Positions 1 through 6,331 of a stretch of DNA of 32,424 nt are shown one piece after another. The first letter of the stretch is position 1. Each line of letters begins with the position of its first letter. A model generated the notes under the pieces. That model was not told where the DNA came from and ran no database searches. It saw only the letters and a list, made by a program, of their open reading frames with translations. The stretch is from NCBI RefSeq assembly GCF_003182135.1, contig NZ_QGTL01000024.1, positions 1-32,424 of the forward strand, written 5' to 3'. A program made the position numbers and the translations under genes. Source of the DNA: Nocardia neocaledoniensis (GTDB lineage Bacteria > Actinomycetota > Actinomycetes > Mycobacteriales > Mycobacteriaceae).

Positions 1-135
1 TCGTTCGAGACGACGTTGTCGGAGGGGTTGTTGTTCGAGCGTCGGGTGTTCCATTCGTTGTTCGCGACCGATGATCAGAAGGAAGGCATGGCGGCTTTCA
101 TCGAGAAGCGGCCCGCGAACTTCACCAACAGCTAG
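1..135 (+). CDS. Enoyl-CoA hydratase, C-terminal end (partial)
   Basis: This is the last 44 codons of a gene that begins before the window; frame 1 is open from the first base to a TAG at 133-135. The residues (…EGLLFERRVFHSLFATDDQKEGMAAFIEKR…) match the C-terminal helix of the crotonase family, closest to short-chain enoyl-CoA hydratases of the EchA8 type, which hydrate trans-2-enoyl-CoA in fatty-acid beta-oxidation. The FATDDQKEGMAAF stretch is the characteristic end segment of this family. The catalytic residues lie upstream of the window, so activity cannot be judged. The stop codon overlaps that of the convergent gene on the other strand. Confidence 0.85.
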   Translation, partial: SFETTLSEGLLFERRVFHSLFATDDQKEGMAAFIEKRPANFTNS

Positions 136-1193
136 TTCTGTTTGTAGTGCAGTGAACCGTCGGTGAGCTGGGCGGTGGTCGGCGCGGTGCCCCGTTCGGG
201 TGGCCGCGCCGTCGTCCCGTCGGTGCCGAGCAGACCGGCCACCGCCCCGCCCAGCGTCGCCGTCACGGCCACCGCGGCGAGCAACTTGCGCCTGCCAGGA
301 CGTTGACTGTCGCGGGTGGCCAGCGTGGCCCCCGCGTACAGCCGGCGCATGCGCAGCCGCGCGGGCGGGCGCTGCGCGGCCAGCAGGACCGCGCCGCGGG
401 CCGACACGTAATCGGGCTCCGGGTCGTAGACGATCGGCAGCCCGATCAACTGGGCCAGGTCCTCGCGCAGCGTCGGATTGCGGCTGCACCCGCCCAGCGG
501 CACCAACGCGTCCGGGCGCACGCCCGTCTCCTCGATCACCTGCCGCACGAACGAGGCCGAATGGTGCAGGCCCGCCTCGCACAGCTCGGCCAGATCACTG
601 CGGGTGACCACCGCGCGACCGCCCGTGTCGGTGTCGGTCGCGGTCACCACACGGGTGCGGCTCAGCGACTCGCGATGCGCGCGGCTGGTGCGCGCGTCGG
701 CCAGCACCCCGCCGCGGGCCAGCTGCCAGCGCAGCAGCGCGTCGTAGCCGTCGCCGCTGAGCACGGTGCTGCGCCTGCTCGCCAGGATCGTGTCGGTGCG
801 GCAGTCGGCGTGGGTGATCGTCAGGCCGGAGCAGCCGAGGTCGTAGAGGATCACAGTGCCGGAGGCGGGCAGCAGGCCGGTGAACCGCAGGTAGCGCAGC
901 TGGGCGAGCGGTTCGTCGACGATGCCGACCTCCGACCTGCCGAGGGCGGCGCGGATCGCGTCGGCGTGTACTTCGCTGCGGCAGGTGACCGCCGTGGCCG
1001 TCACGCACTCGTCGCGCGCGAGCGCGGCCACCCGCAGCCGGCGGATCGCCGCCAGCACCGCTTCGTCGACCGATCCGCCCGCCCTGCGCGGCAGCCGGAT
1101 GCGGTCCACCGGTGGCAGGTGCGGCTGATCGGAGTGGGTCAGCACGGCGCGAGCACCGCTCGCACCCGCCGATACCCCCAGGACCAGCACCAT
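132..1193 (-). CDS. Hsp70/DnaK-like ATPase-domain protein with one C-terminal membrane segment
   Basis: The protein has 353 residues. The N-terminus (VLGVSAGASGARAVL) resembles the phosphate-1 loop of the actin/Hsp70 fold. VILYDLGCSGLTIT near residues 114-127 resembles the phosphate-2 motif, and LVPLGGCSRNPTLRE near 230-244 resembles the adenosine motif. A hydrophobic helix (about 303-323) follows an Arg/Lys-rich stretch, and a short polar tail ends the protein. There is no Hsp70 substrate-binding domain, so a classical chaperone is unlikely. Such truncated Hsp70-like membrane proteins are common in Nocardia and Mycobacterium and have no settled function. It begins 25 nt after the MarR gene on the same strand, so the two are probably co-transcribed. 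The ATG at 1193 is preferred because the Hsp70-like strand starts directly after it; its ribosome site is weak. Confidence 0.75.
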   Translation of the reverse strand: MVLVLGVSAGASGARAVLTHSDQPHLPPVDRIRLPRRAGGSVDEAVLAAIRRLRVAALARDECVTATAVTCRSEVHADAIRAALGRSEVGIVDEPLAQLRYLRFTGLLPASGTVILYDLGCSGLTITHADCRTDTILASRRSTVLSGDGYDALLRWQLARGGVLADARTSRAHRESLSRTRVVTATDTDTGGRAVVTRSDLAELCEAGLHHSASFVRQVIEETGVRPDALVPLGGCSRNPTLREDLAQLIGLPIVYDPEPDYVSARGAVLLAAQRPPARLRMRRLYAGATLATRDSQRPGRRKLLAAVAVTATLGGAVAGLLGTDGTTARPPERGTAPTTAQLTDGSLHYKQN

Positions 1194-1218
1194 GGGCTAC
1201 ATCGTGGACCAGATTCGG

Positions 1219-1806
1219 CTAGCTGCCAAGCGCGTCGGCCGGTGATTCGCTCTCCGGTCCCCAGGTCGCGTGGAATGCGAGGTTCGGTTCGCCGGGCTCC
1301 TCGAAGTCGCCCGCCTCGTGCCGGAAGCTGGCGAGCAGGGTGAGCAGTTCGCGGATCTTGTCCGGGGGCAGGCCGGGCTCGGCGAACACCTGCGCGTTCA
1401 GCGCCGCCGTGGCGTCTGCGACCAATTCCCTTCCGGCATCGGTGATTTCGATGAGGGTGGCCCGGCGGTCGCTGGGGTGCGGCACCCGGACCACCAGTCC
1501 GGCGGCCTCGAGCCGGTCGACGGTGTTGGTCACGCTCGTGGGATGCACCTGCAGCCGCGCGCTGGCCTTGGCCATCGGCAGCGCGCCGGTCCGGCTGAAA
1601 CTCAGCAGCTGCAGCAGCTCGTAGCGGGAGAAGGTGAGGCCGGTCGGCTTGAGTGCCTCGTCCACCCGTGCCATCACGATCTGCTGGGCCCGCACCAGCG
1701 AGGTCACCGCCGCCATGCCGTCGGCCACCTCACCCCAGCCGTGCCCGGTCCACTGCCGATGCGCCTCGGCGATCGGGTCGACGGGAAGCGGGCGTGGCCG
1801 GGTCAT
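1219..1806 (-). CDS. MarR-family transcriptional regulator
   Basis: A 195-residue winged-helix DNA-binding protein. The winged helix spans about residues 60-125: the recognition helix lies near 89-101 (HPTSVTNTVDRLE) and is followed by the beta-wing signature PHPSDRRATLIEIT. N- and C-terminal helices would form the dimer interface. MarR proteins usually repress neighbouring genes and release DNA on binding a small aromatic or lipid ligand. The frame is open further upstream, but the ATG at 1806 gives the usual family length and the earlier codons (Arg/Gly-rich) do not look like MarR. The gene lies just upstream of the Hsp70-like gene on the minus strand, so that gene and its own promoter are the most likely targets. 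The ligand cannot be predicted. Confidence 0.85.
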   Translation of the reverse strand: MTRPRPLPVDPIAEAHRQWTGHGWGEVADGMAAVTSLVRAQQIVMARVDEALKPTGLTFSRYELLQLLSFSRTGALPMAKASARLQVHPTSVTNTVDRLEAAGLVVRVPHPSDRRATLIEITDAGRELVADATAALNAQVFAEPGLPPDKIRELLTLLASFRHEAGDFEEPGEPNLAFHATWGPESESPADALGS

Positions 1807-1903
1807 GGATTGATCATCGCATAGCGCCAGGTGGACCGAATTGCACTCACCTCGAGCGCAACCCTGGCCGCGGCGGCCCGGCCACGGCACTCTCTAGGAC
1901 GAG

Positions 1904-1974
1904 GCGGGCGTGGCTGAGTGGTTGAGGCAACGGTCTGCAAAGCCGTTTACGCGGGTTCAATTCCCGCCGCTCGC
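1904..1974 (+). tRNA. tRNA-Cys (anticodon GCA)
   Basis: The sequence folds as a cloverleaf. The seven-base acceptor stem 1904-1910 pairs with 1968-1974, with one G-U pair. The anticodon stem ACGGT/GCCGT encloses the loop CTGCAAA with GCA at 1937-1939, and the T arm is GCGGG-TTCAATT-CCCGC. The discriminator base is T at 1975. CCA is not encoded, as is common in actinobacteria. Confidence 0.95.
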
Positions 1975-1981
1975 TCTGTGT

Positions 1982-2020
1982 CGTCGAGGCGGGACCGCTG
2001 TGCGCGGTCCCGCCTCGACG
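1982..2020. terminator. Intrinsic terminator between tRNA-Cys and a convergent gene
   Basis: A perfect 17-bp inverted repeat (1982-1998 with 2004-2020, loop TGTGC) lies directly after the tRNA and before the end of the convergent gene at 2047. There is no T-tract on either side, so it is of the I-shaped actinobacterial type. Its symmetry suggests that it serves both directions. Confidence 0.8.
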
Positions 2021-2046
2021 CTGTCGCAGCGCAATCCGGAGTAGCG

Positions 2047-2658
2047 TCAGCGTCTGTTGGCCGGTGCCGAGCAGATCTTCCAGGTGCCGTTCTCCTTCTT
2101 CAGGTGCTCCTCGGTGCTGTCCTCGGTGTTGGGTTCCTCGCCCTGCACCGACAGTGTCAGCTTGCCGACGACGGTCGCCTTGGCCGTGTCACCGGTGATG
2201 ACGATGTTCTCGACCTTGTCGATGTCCACCGACACCGAGGCCGCTTCGAACTGCTGGCGCTGCTCCGGGGTGAGATTCTCGATCTCCTTCCGGTCCGCCT
2301 CGCAGGCGAGCTCGGCGGCCGCCACGAAGCCTTCGTCACCGAGGGTGTCGTAGAAGTCGCGCACCGCCACCTCGATCTGCTTCTCGTCCGAGGACAGCGG
2401 CGTGCGGCCCTGCACGGTGAGCAGGATCCCGGTGATCACCGCGCCGATCACCACCAGCGCCACGACGGCGAGCGCGATGAACAGCCCGGTCCGCTTCTTC
2501 TTCGGCGGCTGCGCGGGCGGCAGCACGTCCGGCCCGTCCGGATAGCTCGGCGGCGGCGGTTGCTGCCCGAACCCCGCGTGGGGATACCCCGGCGGTCCCG
2601 ACGGCATCCCCGCCGGCTCCTGGCCGGACGGCGGCTGCTCACCTGGCGGATTGGTCAT
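2047..2658 (-). CDS. Proline-rich single-pass membrane protein with extracytoplasmic domain (DUF4878/SnoaL-like)
   Basis: A 203-residue protein. Residues 1-52 are rich in Pro, Gly and Gln. A KKKR stop-transfer cluster (about 53-56) and one membrane helix (about 58-81) follow. The C-terminal part (about 85-203) is a small alpha+beta domain outside the membrane, resembling the DUF4878/lumazine-binding-like or NTF2/SnoaL-like fold. Two cysteines, in ACEADR and in KICSAPANRR near the end, could form a disulfide outside the cell. The frame runs much further upstream, but AGGAG sits just before the ATG at 2658, and the upstream codons are not protein-like. This fold often binds small ligands or acts as a lipoprotein-like accessory; no specific role can be given. 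Confidence 0.75.
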   Translation of the reverse strand: MTNPPGEQPPSGQEPAGMPSGPPGYPHAGFGQQPPPPSYPDGPDVLPPAQPPKKKRTGLFIALAVVALVVIGAVITGILLTVQGRTPLSSDEKQIEVAVRDFYDTLGDEGFVAAAELACEADRKEIENLTPEQRQQFEAASVSVDIDKVENIVITGDTAKATVVGKLTLSVQGEEPNTEDSTEEHLKKENGTWKICSAPANRR

Positions 2659-3082
2659 GCTCGCTCCTGACGTCACCGGGGCGTCCCCGAATGAAATGCG
2701 CTGAATGCGTACGTGAGTCGAACCGCTACAAAGCGTGGAAATGCGAGAGCGCCCCGGACGATACCGGGACGCGCTCGGCTCGGGCAACGAAGCCCTTCCT
2801 CGAGGCACTACGTCGGCCCAGGCATGCTGGCGATGGCGCAACCGCAGGGCTTGCCTCAGGTCGTCTTTCGTGCTGACCTCGTCCGCTGAGATCAGCGCGC
2901 GGCGGATGGCGGAGATCGGTGTCGCGCTCGCCATCCAGGAGCTGACCGTGTCGGCCCTGTGCGAGTGGGCCCAGCGGGTACTGAATGCGTCGTCGCTTCC
3001 CTGGAAGTGCGGAAAATACTCGTCAGCACATGCTGACCGACGAGCTCGTTCCACTGCTGGAGCAGCTGTACGTAGAGCAACA

Positions 3083-3104
3083 TTCGTCATTATGAAATGA
3101 CGAA
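3083..3104. promoter_or_regulatory. Candidate operator: 9-bp inverted repeat with 4-nt spacer
   Basis: TTCGTCATT and AATGACGAA are perfect inverted copies separated by ATGA. The size and symmetry fit a site for a dimeric TetR- or MarR-type repressor. It lies about 250 nt upstream of the exporter start. No regulator gene lies beside it in the block, so the binding protein is unknown. Confidence 0.45.
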
Positions 3105-3209
3105 TAGAGCCGTAGAACATACCTATTAGTCGGATGGCTTCTCGATAGCGTCACCTAACGCATACCTATATTGCAGCCCAGGTCAATGGCACTTTGTTAT
3201 AAAATTGTG

Positions 3210-3230
3210 ACACCCATAGGCGGTGGGTGT
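3210..3230. repeat. Short inverted repeat in the exporter leader
   Basis: ACACCCA at 3210-3216 and TGGGTGT at 3224-3230 are perfect inverted copies with a 7-nt spacer. It immediately follows the AT-rich stretch TTGTTATAAAATTGTGA, which may hold promoter elements. It could be an operator or the first hairpin of the leader RNA. Confidence 0.4.
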
Positions 3231-3271
3231 AAGTCTCGTGTACCGTCCCGTTCGGGGCCGATGGCTCCATC

Positions 3272-3321
3272 TGATCCGTGGACCGGATCAATGAATTCGA
3301 CGGTAAGAGTTCATTCGGTCC
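3272..3321 (+). promoter_or_regulatory. Two overlapping, mutually exclusive hairpins before the exporter genes
   Basis: Hairpin A pairs TGATCCG (3272-3278) with CGGATCA (3284-3290). Hairpin B pairs GGACCG (3280-3285) with CGGTCC (3316-3321) and AATGAA (3290-3295) with TTCATT (3310-3315), with GATC bulged. The two share bases 3284-3285 and 3290, so an RNA cannot form both fully. This layout is typical of attenuators, but transcription through it is an inference. Confidence 0.35.
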
Positions 3322-3346
3322 GCGGAGGGGGTCGACTATTCTATAG
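3278..3346 (+). other. Possible 22-codon leader ORF before the exporter
   Basis: A GTG at 3278 opens a frame of 22 codons that ends at TAG 3344-3346. The stop overlaps the start of the exporter ribosome site (AGGGAG, 3345-3350). The ORF runs through the two overlapping hairpins. It has no good ribosome site of its own, so it may be chance; it is listed because of its position. Confidence 0.2.
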
Positions 3347-3357
3347 GGAGCCGAAAA

Positions 3358-4338
3358 ATGAATTCCTCTCTTGCCTTGGAGGCCAGTGGCCTGGTCAAGG
3401 TTTTTGGAGAAACTCGTGCGGTGCACGGTCTCGAACTTGCCGTGCAGAGCGGACATGTGTACGGCGTGCTCGGCCCCAACGGGGCCGGGAAGACCACCGC
3501 GCTCAGGATGTTCGCCACGCTGCTACAACCGGACGGCGGTACGGCACGGGTTTTCGGTCACGATGTCGTGGCCGAAGCCGAGTCGGTGCGCAAACTGGTC
3601 AGCCTGACCGGCCAGTTCGCTTCCGTCGACGAGGATCTCACCGGCCGCCAGAACCTGGTGCTCCTGGCGAGGTTGCTCGGGTACCCGCGCGCCAGGGCCA
3701 AACAGAAGGCCGACGACCTGCTGGACGCGTTCGGCCTCACCGACGCGGGCGACCGGAAGGCCTCGACCTACTCCGGCGGCATGCGCCGCCGGCTGGACAT
3801 CGCGGCGAGCGTCGTCAGCACCCCACGGCTCATCTTCCTCGACGAGCCGACCACCGGTCTGGATCCGCGCAGCCGCAACCAGGTCTGGGATCTCGTCCGC
3901 GGGGTGGTCGCCCGCGGGACCACCGTGGTGCTCACTACCCAATACCTGGACGAGGCCGACCAACTCGCCGACCGAATCGCGGTGATCGACCACGGCAAGG
4001 TCGTCGCCGAGGGCACCCCCAGCGAGCTCAAGGCTTCGGTCGGCTCGGGCGCGCTGCACGTCCGGGTGCGTGAACCGCGGCAGCGGGGCGAAGCCGAATC
4101 GATTCTGGCCGAACAGCTCGGCGTCTCGGTGCATCTCGGATCCGATCCGGCGACGCTCTCGGCGGCCGTCTCCGATACCGGGCGGGTCGCGCACGCGCTC
4201 GGTGTGCTTGCGCAGTCCGGGGTCGACATCGTCAGTTACGCGCTCGGCCAGCCGAGCCTCGATGAGGTGTTCCTGGAACTGACCGGTCATCCCGCCGAAG
4301 ACAACACCGCCACCGAGAACGAGGAGGATGCGGCGTGA
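3358..4338 (+). CDS. DrrA-family ABC exporter ATP-binding protein
   Basis: The 326-residue ATPase is the first half of an ABC-2 type drug or lipid exporter of the daunorubicin-resistance (DrrA) family. Walker A GPNGAGKTT is at 39-47, the Q-loop Gln near 86, the signature YSGGM at 138-142 and Walker B LIFLDE at 158-163, followed by the D-loop. The usual switch His is replaced by Gln in TTQYLDEAD (193-201), which is normal for DrrA proteins. The extra C-terminal domain (about 225-326) is also typical. AGGGAG sits 7 nt before the ATG. The stop overlaps the next gene's GTG start by 4 nt (GTGA), which points to coupled translation with the permease. The substrate is unknown; hydrophobic antibiotics or lipids are usual for the family. 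Confidence 0.93.
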   Translation: MNSSLALEASGLVKVFGETRAVHGLELAVQSGHVYGVLGPNGAGKTTALRMFATLLQPDGGTARVFGHDVVAEAESVRKLVSLTGQFASVDEDLTGRQNLVLLARLLGYPRARAKQKADDLLDAFGLTDAGDRKASTYSGGMRRRLDIAASVVSTPRLIFLDEPTTGLDPRSRNQVWDLVRGVVARGTTVVLTTQYLDEADQLADRIAVIDHGKVVAEGTPSELKASVGSGALHVRVREPRQRGEAESILAEQLGVSVHLGSDPATLSAAVSDTGRVAHALGVLAQSGVDIVSYALGQPSLDEVFLELTGHPAEDNTATENEEDAA

Positions 4339-5189
4339 GCACCCCGAACCTGACAGTTTCCCCGCGCGCGGGCATCGACGACCACCTGGATTCGGTGCTG
4401 CTGGCCAACGAGGCACCGCCGCGGCCCAACCCCTTCACGGCCACGTTCGCCCTGGCCGAGCGGGCGCTGCTGAAAATGAAGAACTCGGCGGTCGAGGTCC
4501 TCTTCGACATCATGCTGATGCCGATCATCTTCCTGCTGGTATTCCAATACCTGTTCGGCGGTGCGTTCGCCGGATCGACGGACGACTACCTGCAGTACTT
4601 TCTGCCGGGCGTGCTGGTCGTCGGCGCGGTGACGCAGACGGCGAGCACCGGCATCGCGGTGAATTCCGACATCGTCAAGGGCATCTTCGACCGGTTCCGG
4701 ACCATGCCGTTCTGGCAGCCGGCCGTTCTGGTCGGCACCATGGTCGCCGACCTGGGCCGGTACCTGTTCGCGCTGGTTTTCACCGCCGGTCTCGGGATGC
4801 TGCTCGGCTACCGGCCGGAGGCTGGCGCGCTCGGTCTGATCCTCGCCATCCTGCTGCTGCTGCTGGTGTTCTCGTTCTCGTTCGCGTGGATCTTCACCGT
4901 GATCGGCGTGCTGGCCAAGAAGACGGAAACACTACTCACCTGCAGCATGTTGTTGATGGTGCTGGCCTTCCTCAGCAACGTCTTCGTCGACTCGGAGACC
5001 ATGCCGCGCTGGATGCAGTTCATCGTCGACATCAATCCGGTCAGTCACGCGGCGACTGCCGCCCGTGGCCTGATGAAAGGTGACGTGACCGCGGGGCAGC
5101 TGCTGCTCGTGCTGCTGTCGTCCGCGGTGCTCGTGGTGATCTTTTCCCCGTTGACCATGTACTTCTACAACAAGCGCAGGCGCGGCTAG
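4335..5189 (+). CDS. DrrB-family ABC-2 exporter permease
   Basis: The 284-residue membrane protein has six predicted hydrophobic helices after an N-terminal cytoplasmic stretch of about 55 residues. It carries the ABC-2 hallmarks of DrrB proteins: FQYLFGGAF after the first helix, YLQYFLPGVL, and the central motif GIFDRFRTMPFW. The C-terminus NPVSHAATAARGLMKG before the last helix is also typical. The GTG start overlaps the upstream ATPase stop by 4 nt, so the two proteins form one exporter, probably two ATPase and two permease subunits. It is followed by a terminator, so the transcription unit is just these two genes. The resistance or export substrate cannot be named from sequence. Confidence 0.92.
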   Translation: MSTPNLTVSPRAGIDDHLDSVLLANEAPPRPNPFTATFALAERALLKMKNSAVEVLFDIMLMPIIFLLVFQYLFGGAFAGSTDDYLQYFLPGVLVVGAVTQTASTGIAVNSDIVKGIFDRFRTMPFWQPAVLVGTMVADLGRYLFALVFTAGLGMLLGYRPEAGALGLILAILLLLLVFSFSFAWIFTVIGVLAKKTETLLTCSMLLMVLAFLSNVFVDSETMPRWMQFIVDINPVSHAATAARGLMKGDVTAGQLLLVLLSSAVLVVIFSPLTMYFYNKRRRG

Positions 5190-5207
5190 GTCCGCGTAGG
5201 CGACCTT

Positions 5208-5236
5208 GGGGTGGCATCGTTGCGCGGTGCCACCCC
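5208..5236. terminator. Terminator between the exporter permease and a convergent gene
   Basis: GGGGTGGCA (5208-5216) and TGCCACCCC (5228-5236) form a 9-bp GC-rich stem with an 11-nt loop. It lies 19 nt after the permease stop and 10 nt from the end of the convergent gene, so it may act both ways. No T-tract is present. Confidence 0.65.
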
Positions 5237-5245
5237 GGCCCGCCC

Positions 5246-5890
5246 TCAGCGCAAGGCCACCCGCGTACCCCCGGAGAACATCGAGTCGTGGAACTCGATC
5301 GCCGCCGGAACCGTGCCCTTCGGCACGTCGAACGCGATGATCACCGACACCTTGTTCCCGGGATTGATGTCCGCGGAGAGATCGGTGTTGACATTGAGTT
5401 CGGCCTCGATATCGTTCGCGAACTCCCTGCCCTGGTCGTCGATGAGCTTCTGATTCGATCCGAAATAGGTCTGGGGTTCCGCCGCGGTGTTGGTGACATC
5501 GACGTAGACCAGGATGAACTCACCCTGGGCCTCTTTGCGCAGGTACTCGTTGTCGCCGACGGCCGCCACCGGCGGGTCGACCTTGGTGACGACGAAGGCG
5601 AACTTGCCGTCACGCACCTCCGAGCCGACCGGCGCCGCGGTCGATCGCGTGGTGCTCTCCTCGGCGGCCTTGTCGACCCCGCTCTTGAATACCGTCAGGC
5701 ACCCGGCGCAGAGCAGCAGGATCATGGCCAGGATGCCGAGCAGGACCCACAACCAGACCTTGCTCTTCTTCTGCGGCGGCTGCGGCGGATAAGGCTGCCC
5801 GTACGGCGCCTGCCCATACGGCGCCTGCCCATACGGTGGCGGCTGCCCCTGCCCGTACGGCTGATGCGGAGGTTCCTGCGGGTTCGACAT
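5246..5890 (-). CDS. Proline/tyrosine-rich single-pass membrane protein with DUF4352 domain
   Basis: A 214-residue protein. Residues 1-40 are a PYGQ-rich cytoplasmic tail, followed by KKSK and one membrane helix (about 45-68). From about 88 to the end is an extracytoplasmic beta-sandwich of the DUF4352 type (FAFVVTKVDPP…, FILVYVDVTNTA…, FDVPKG near the end). DUF4352 domains occur on secreted or membrane-anchored actinobacterial proteins of mostly unknown, possibly binding or adhesive, function. The frame is open far upstream and across the tRNA-Arg, but GAGG before the ATG at 5890 and the domain layout fix the start. Its architecture resembles that of the protein at 2047-2658, on the other side of the exporter. 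Confidence 0.78.
   Translation of the reverse strand: MSNPQEPPHQPYGQGQPPPYGQAPYGQAPYGQPYPPQPPQKKSKVWLWVLLGILAMILLLCAGCLTVFKSGVDKAAEESTTRSTAAPVGSEVRDGKFAFVVTKVDPPVAAVGDNEYLRKEAQGEFILVYVDVTNTAAEPQTYFGSNQKLIDDQGREFANDIEAELNVNTDLSADINPGNKVSVIIAFDVPKGTVPAAIEFHDSMFSGGTRVALR
5802..5831 (-). repeat. Tandem 15-nt repeat coding PYGQA units
   Basis: Bases 5802-5816 and 5817-5831 are identical 15-mers in frame with the DUF4352 protein. They encode consecutive five-residue units of the Pro/Tyr/Gly/Gln-rich tail. Copy number may vary between strains by slippage. Confidence 0.75.
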
Positions 5891-6108
5891 GGTTCGCCTC
5901 GATTCACGAACTGTCACGGGGGTTTCCGTGGCGTGTGAACGGGAGTGTGACAGCGGCGGGAACCGCGCGGCGCGCGATCCGCGGCAGGAAATGTCCGAAT
6001 GGAAGCAATTAGGGGACGATTCCGTCCACCCGCCCGTTCCAGGTCCACAACAGCGGCGACGGGTCGGATCGCGGTGGGGGAATCGCAGTGTGGAGTTGCT
6101 CGGGAATG

Positions 6109-6140
6109 CGAAAGGCCCGACCTGGTGGTCGGGCCTTTCG
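6109..6140 (-). terminator. Terminator of tRNA-Arg
   Basis: A perfect 14-bp inverted repeat (6109-6122 with 6127-6140, loop of 4) begins 5 nt beyond the 3' end of the tRNA on the minus strand. The 5' arm read on the minus strand starts CGAAAGGCCCGACC. Confidence 0.85.
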
Positions 6141-6144
6141 TGTG

Positions 6145-6217
6145 TGCCCTCGGCAGGATTCGAACCTGCGGCCTTCTGCTCCGGAGGCAGACGCTCTATC
6201 CCCTGAGCTACGAGGGC
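6145..6217 (-). tRNA. tRNA-Arg (anticodon CCG)
   Basis: Read on the minus strand, GCCCTCG at the 5' end pairs with CGAGGGC at the 3' end. The anticodon stem TCTGC/GCAGA encloses CTCCGGA with anticodon CCG (complement of 6182-6184), and the T arm is GCAGG-TTCGAAT-CCTGC. The discriminator is A and no CCA is encoded. It reads CGG codons. Confidence 0.95.
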
Positions 6218-6284
6218 GGGATAGATGCCGGTCGCTGTGGGGCGATCGGGCAGCGACAGCGTATCGCATCGAATGCGGTGGGCC

Positions 6285-6326
6285 AAAAACGGTGGTGGAC
6301 CGGGGGGTTCGCCCGGGCCACCACCG
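6285..6326 (-). terminator. Intrinsic terminator after the DUF305 gene
   Basis: A 15-bp stem with one mismatch (6290-6304 with 6312-6326) lies just past the stop of the minus-strand DUF305 gene. On that strand it is followed by a run of five T, so it is one of the few canonical L-shaped terminators in the window. Confidence 0.85.
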
Positions 6327-6331
6327 GTGGG

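Larger units (their letters stand above)
2659..3357. other. Intergenic region without a convincing gene; lower G+C and several dyads
   Basis: About 700 bases separate two divergent genes. The first half (2690-3000) has open frames on both strands, but none shows a recognisable family or the strong third-position G/C bias of the neighbours. An imperfect GC-rich dyad lies at about 2748-2780. The second half (3010-3357) is clearly AT-richer than the flanks and carries symmetric elements: 7-bp arms at 3022-3028/3031-3037, a 22-nt dyad at 3083-3104, ACACCCA/TGGGTGT at 3210-3216/3224-3230, and overlapping hairpins at 3272-3321. The 9-mer CATACCTAT occurs twice, at 3118-3126 and 3161-3169. This looks like a regulatory region for the exporter, possibly on acquired DNA. 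Confidence 0.5.

Noticed and set aside
303..1343. Long plus-strand frame opposite the Hsp70-like gene
   Set aside because: Arg/Gly/Ala/His-rich mirror of a real gene on the other strand.
2701..2990. Repeated 10-mer CTGAATGCGT at 2701 and 2981
   Set aside because: Too short and isolated; the flanks do not align well enough to call a repeat element.
2735..3100. Open frame of 121 codons on the plus strand, and other open frames on the minus strand, between the two divergent genes
   Set aside because: No recognisable family, no strong codon bias, no clear ribosome site; frames on both strands are open, as expected by chance at high GC.
5702..5720. Cys pair in the DUF4352 protein helix considered as a lipobox
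   Set aside because: The cysteines lie after a 45-residue cytoplasmic tail and the residues before them do not fit a lipoprotein signal.
1904..6217. Possible integrated element between the two tRNA genes
   Set aside because: No integrase, transposase, or duplicated tRNA 3' end was found; kept only as an accessory block.
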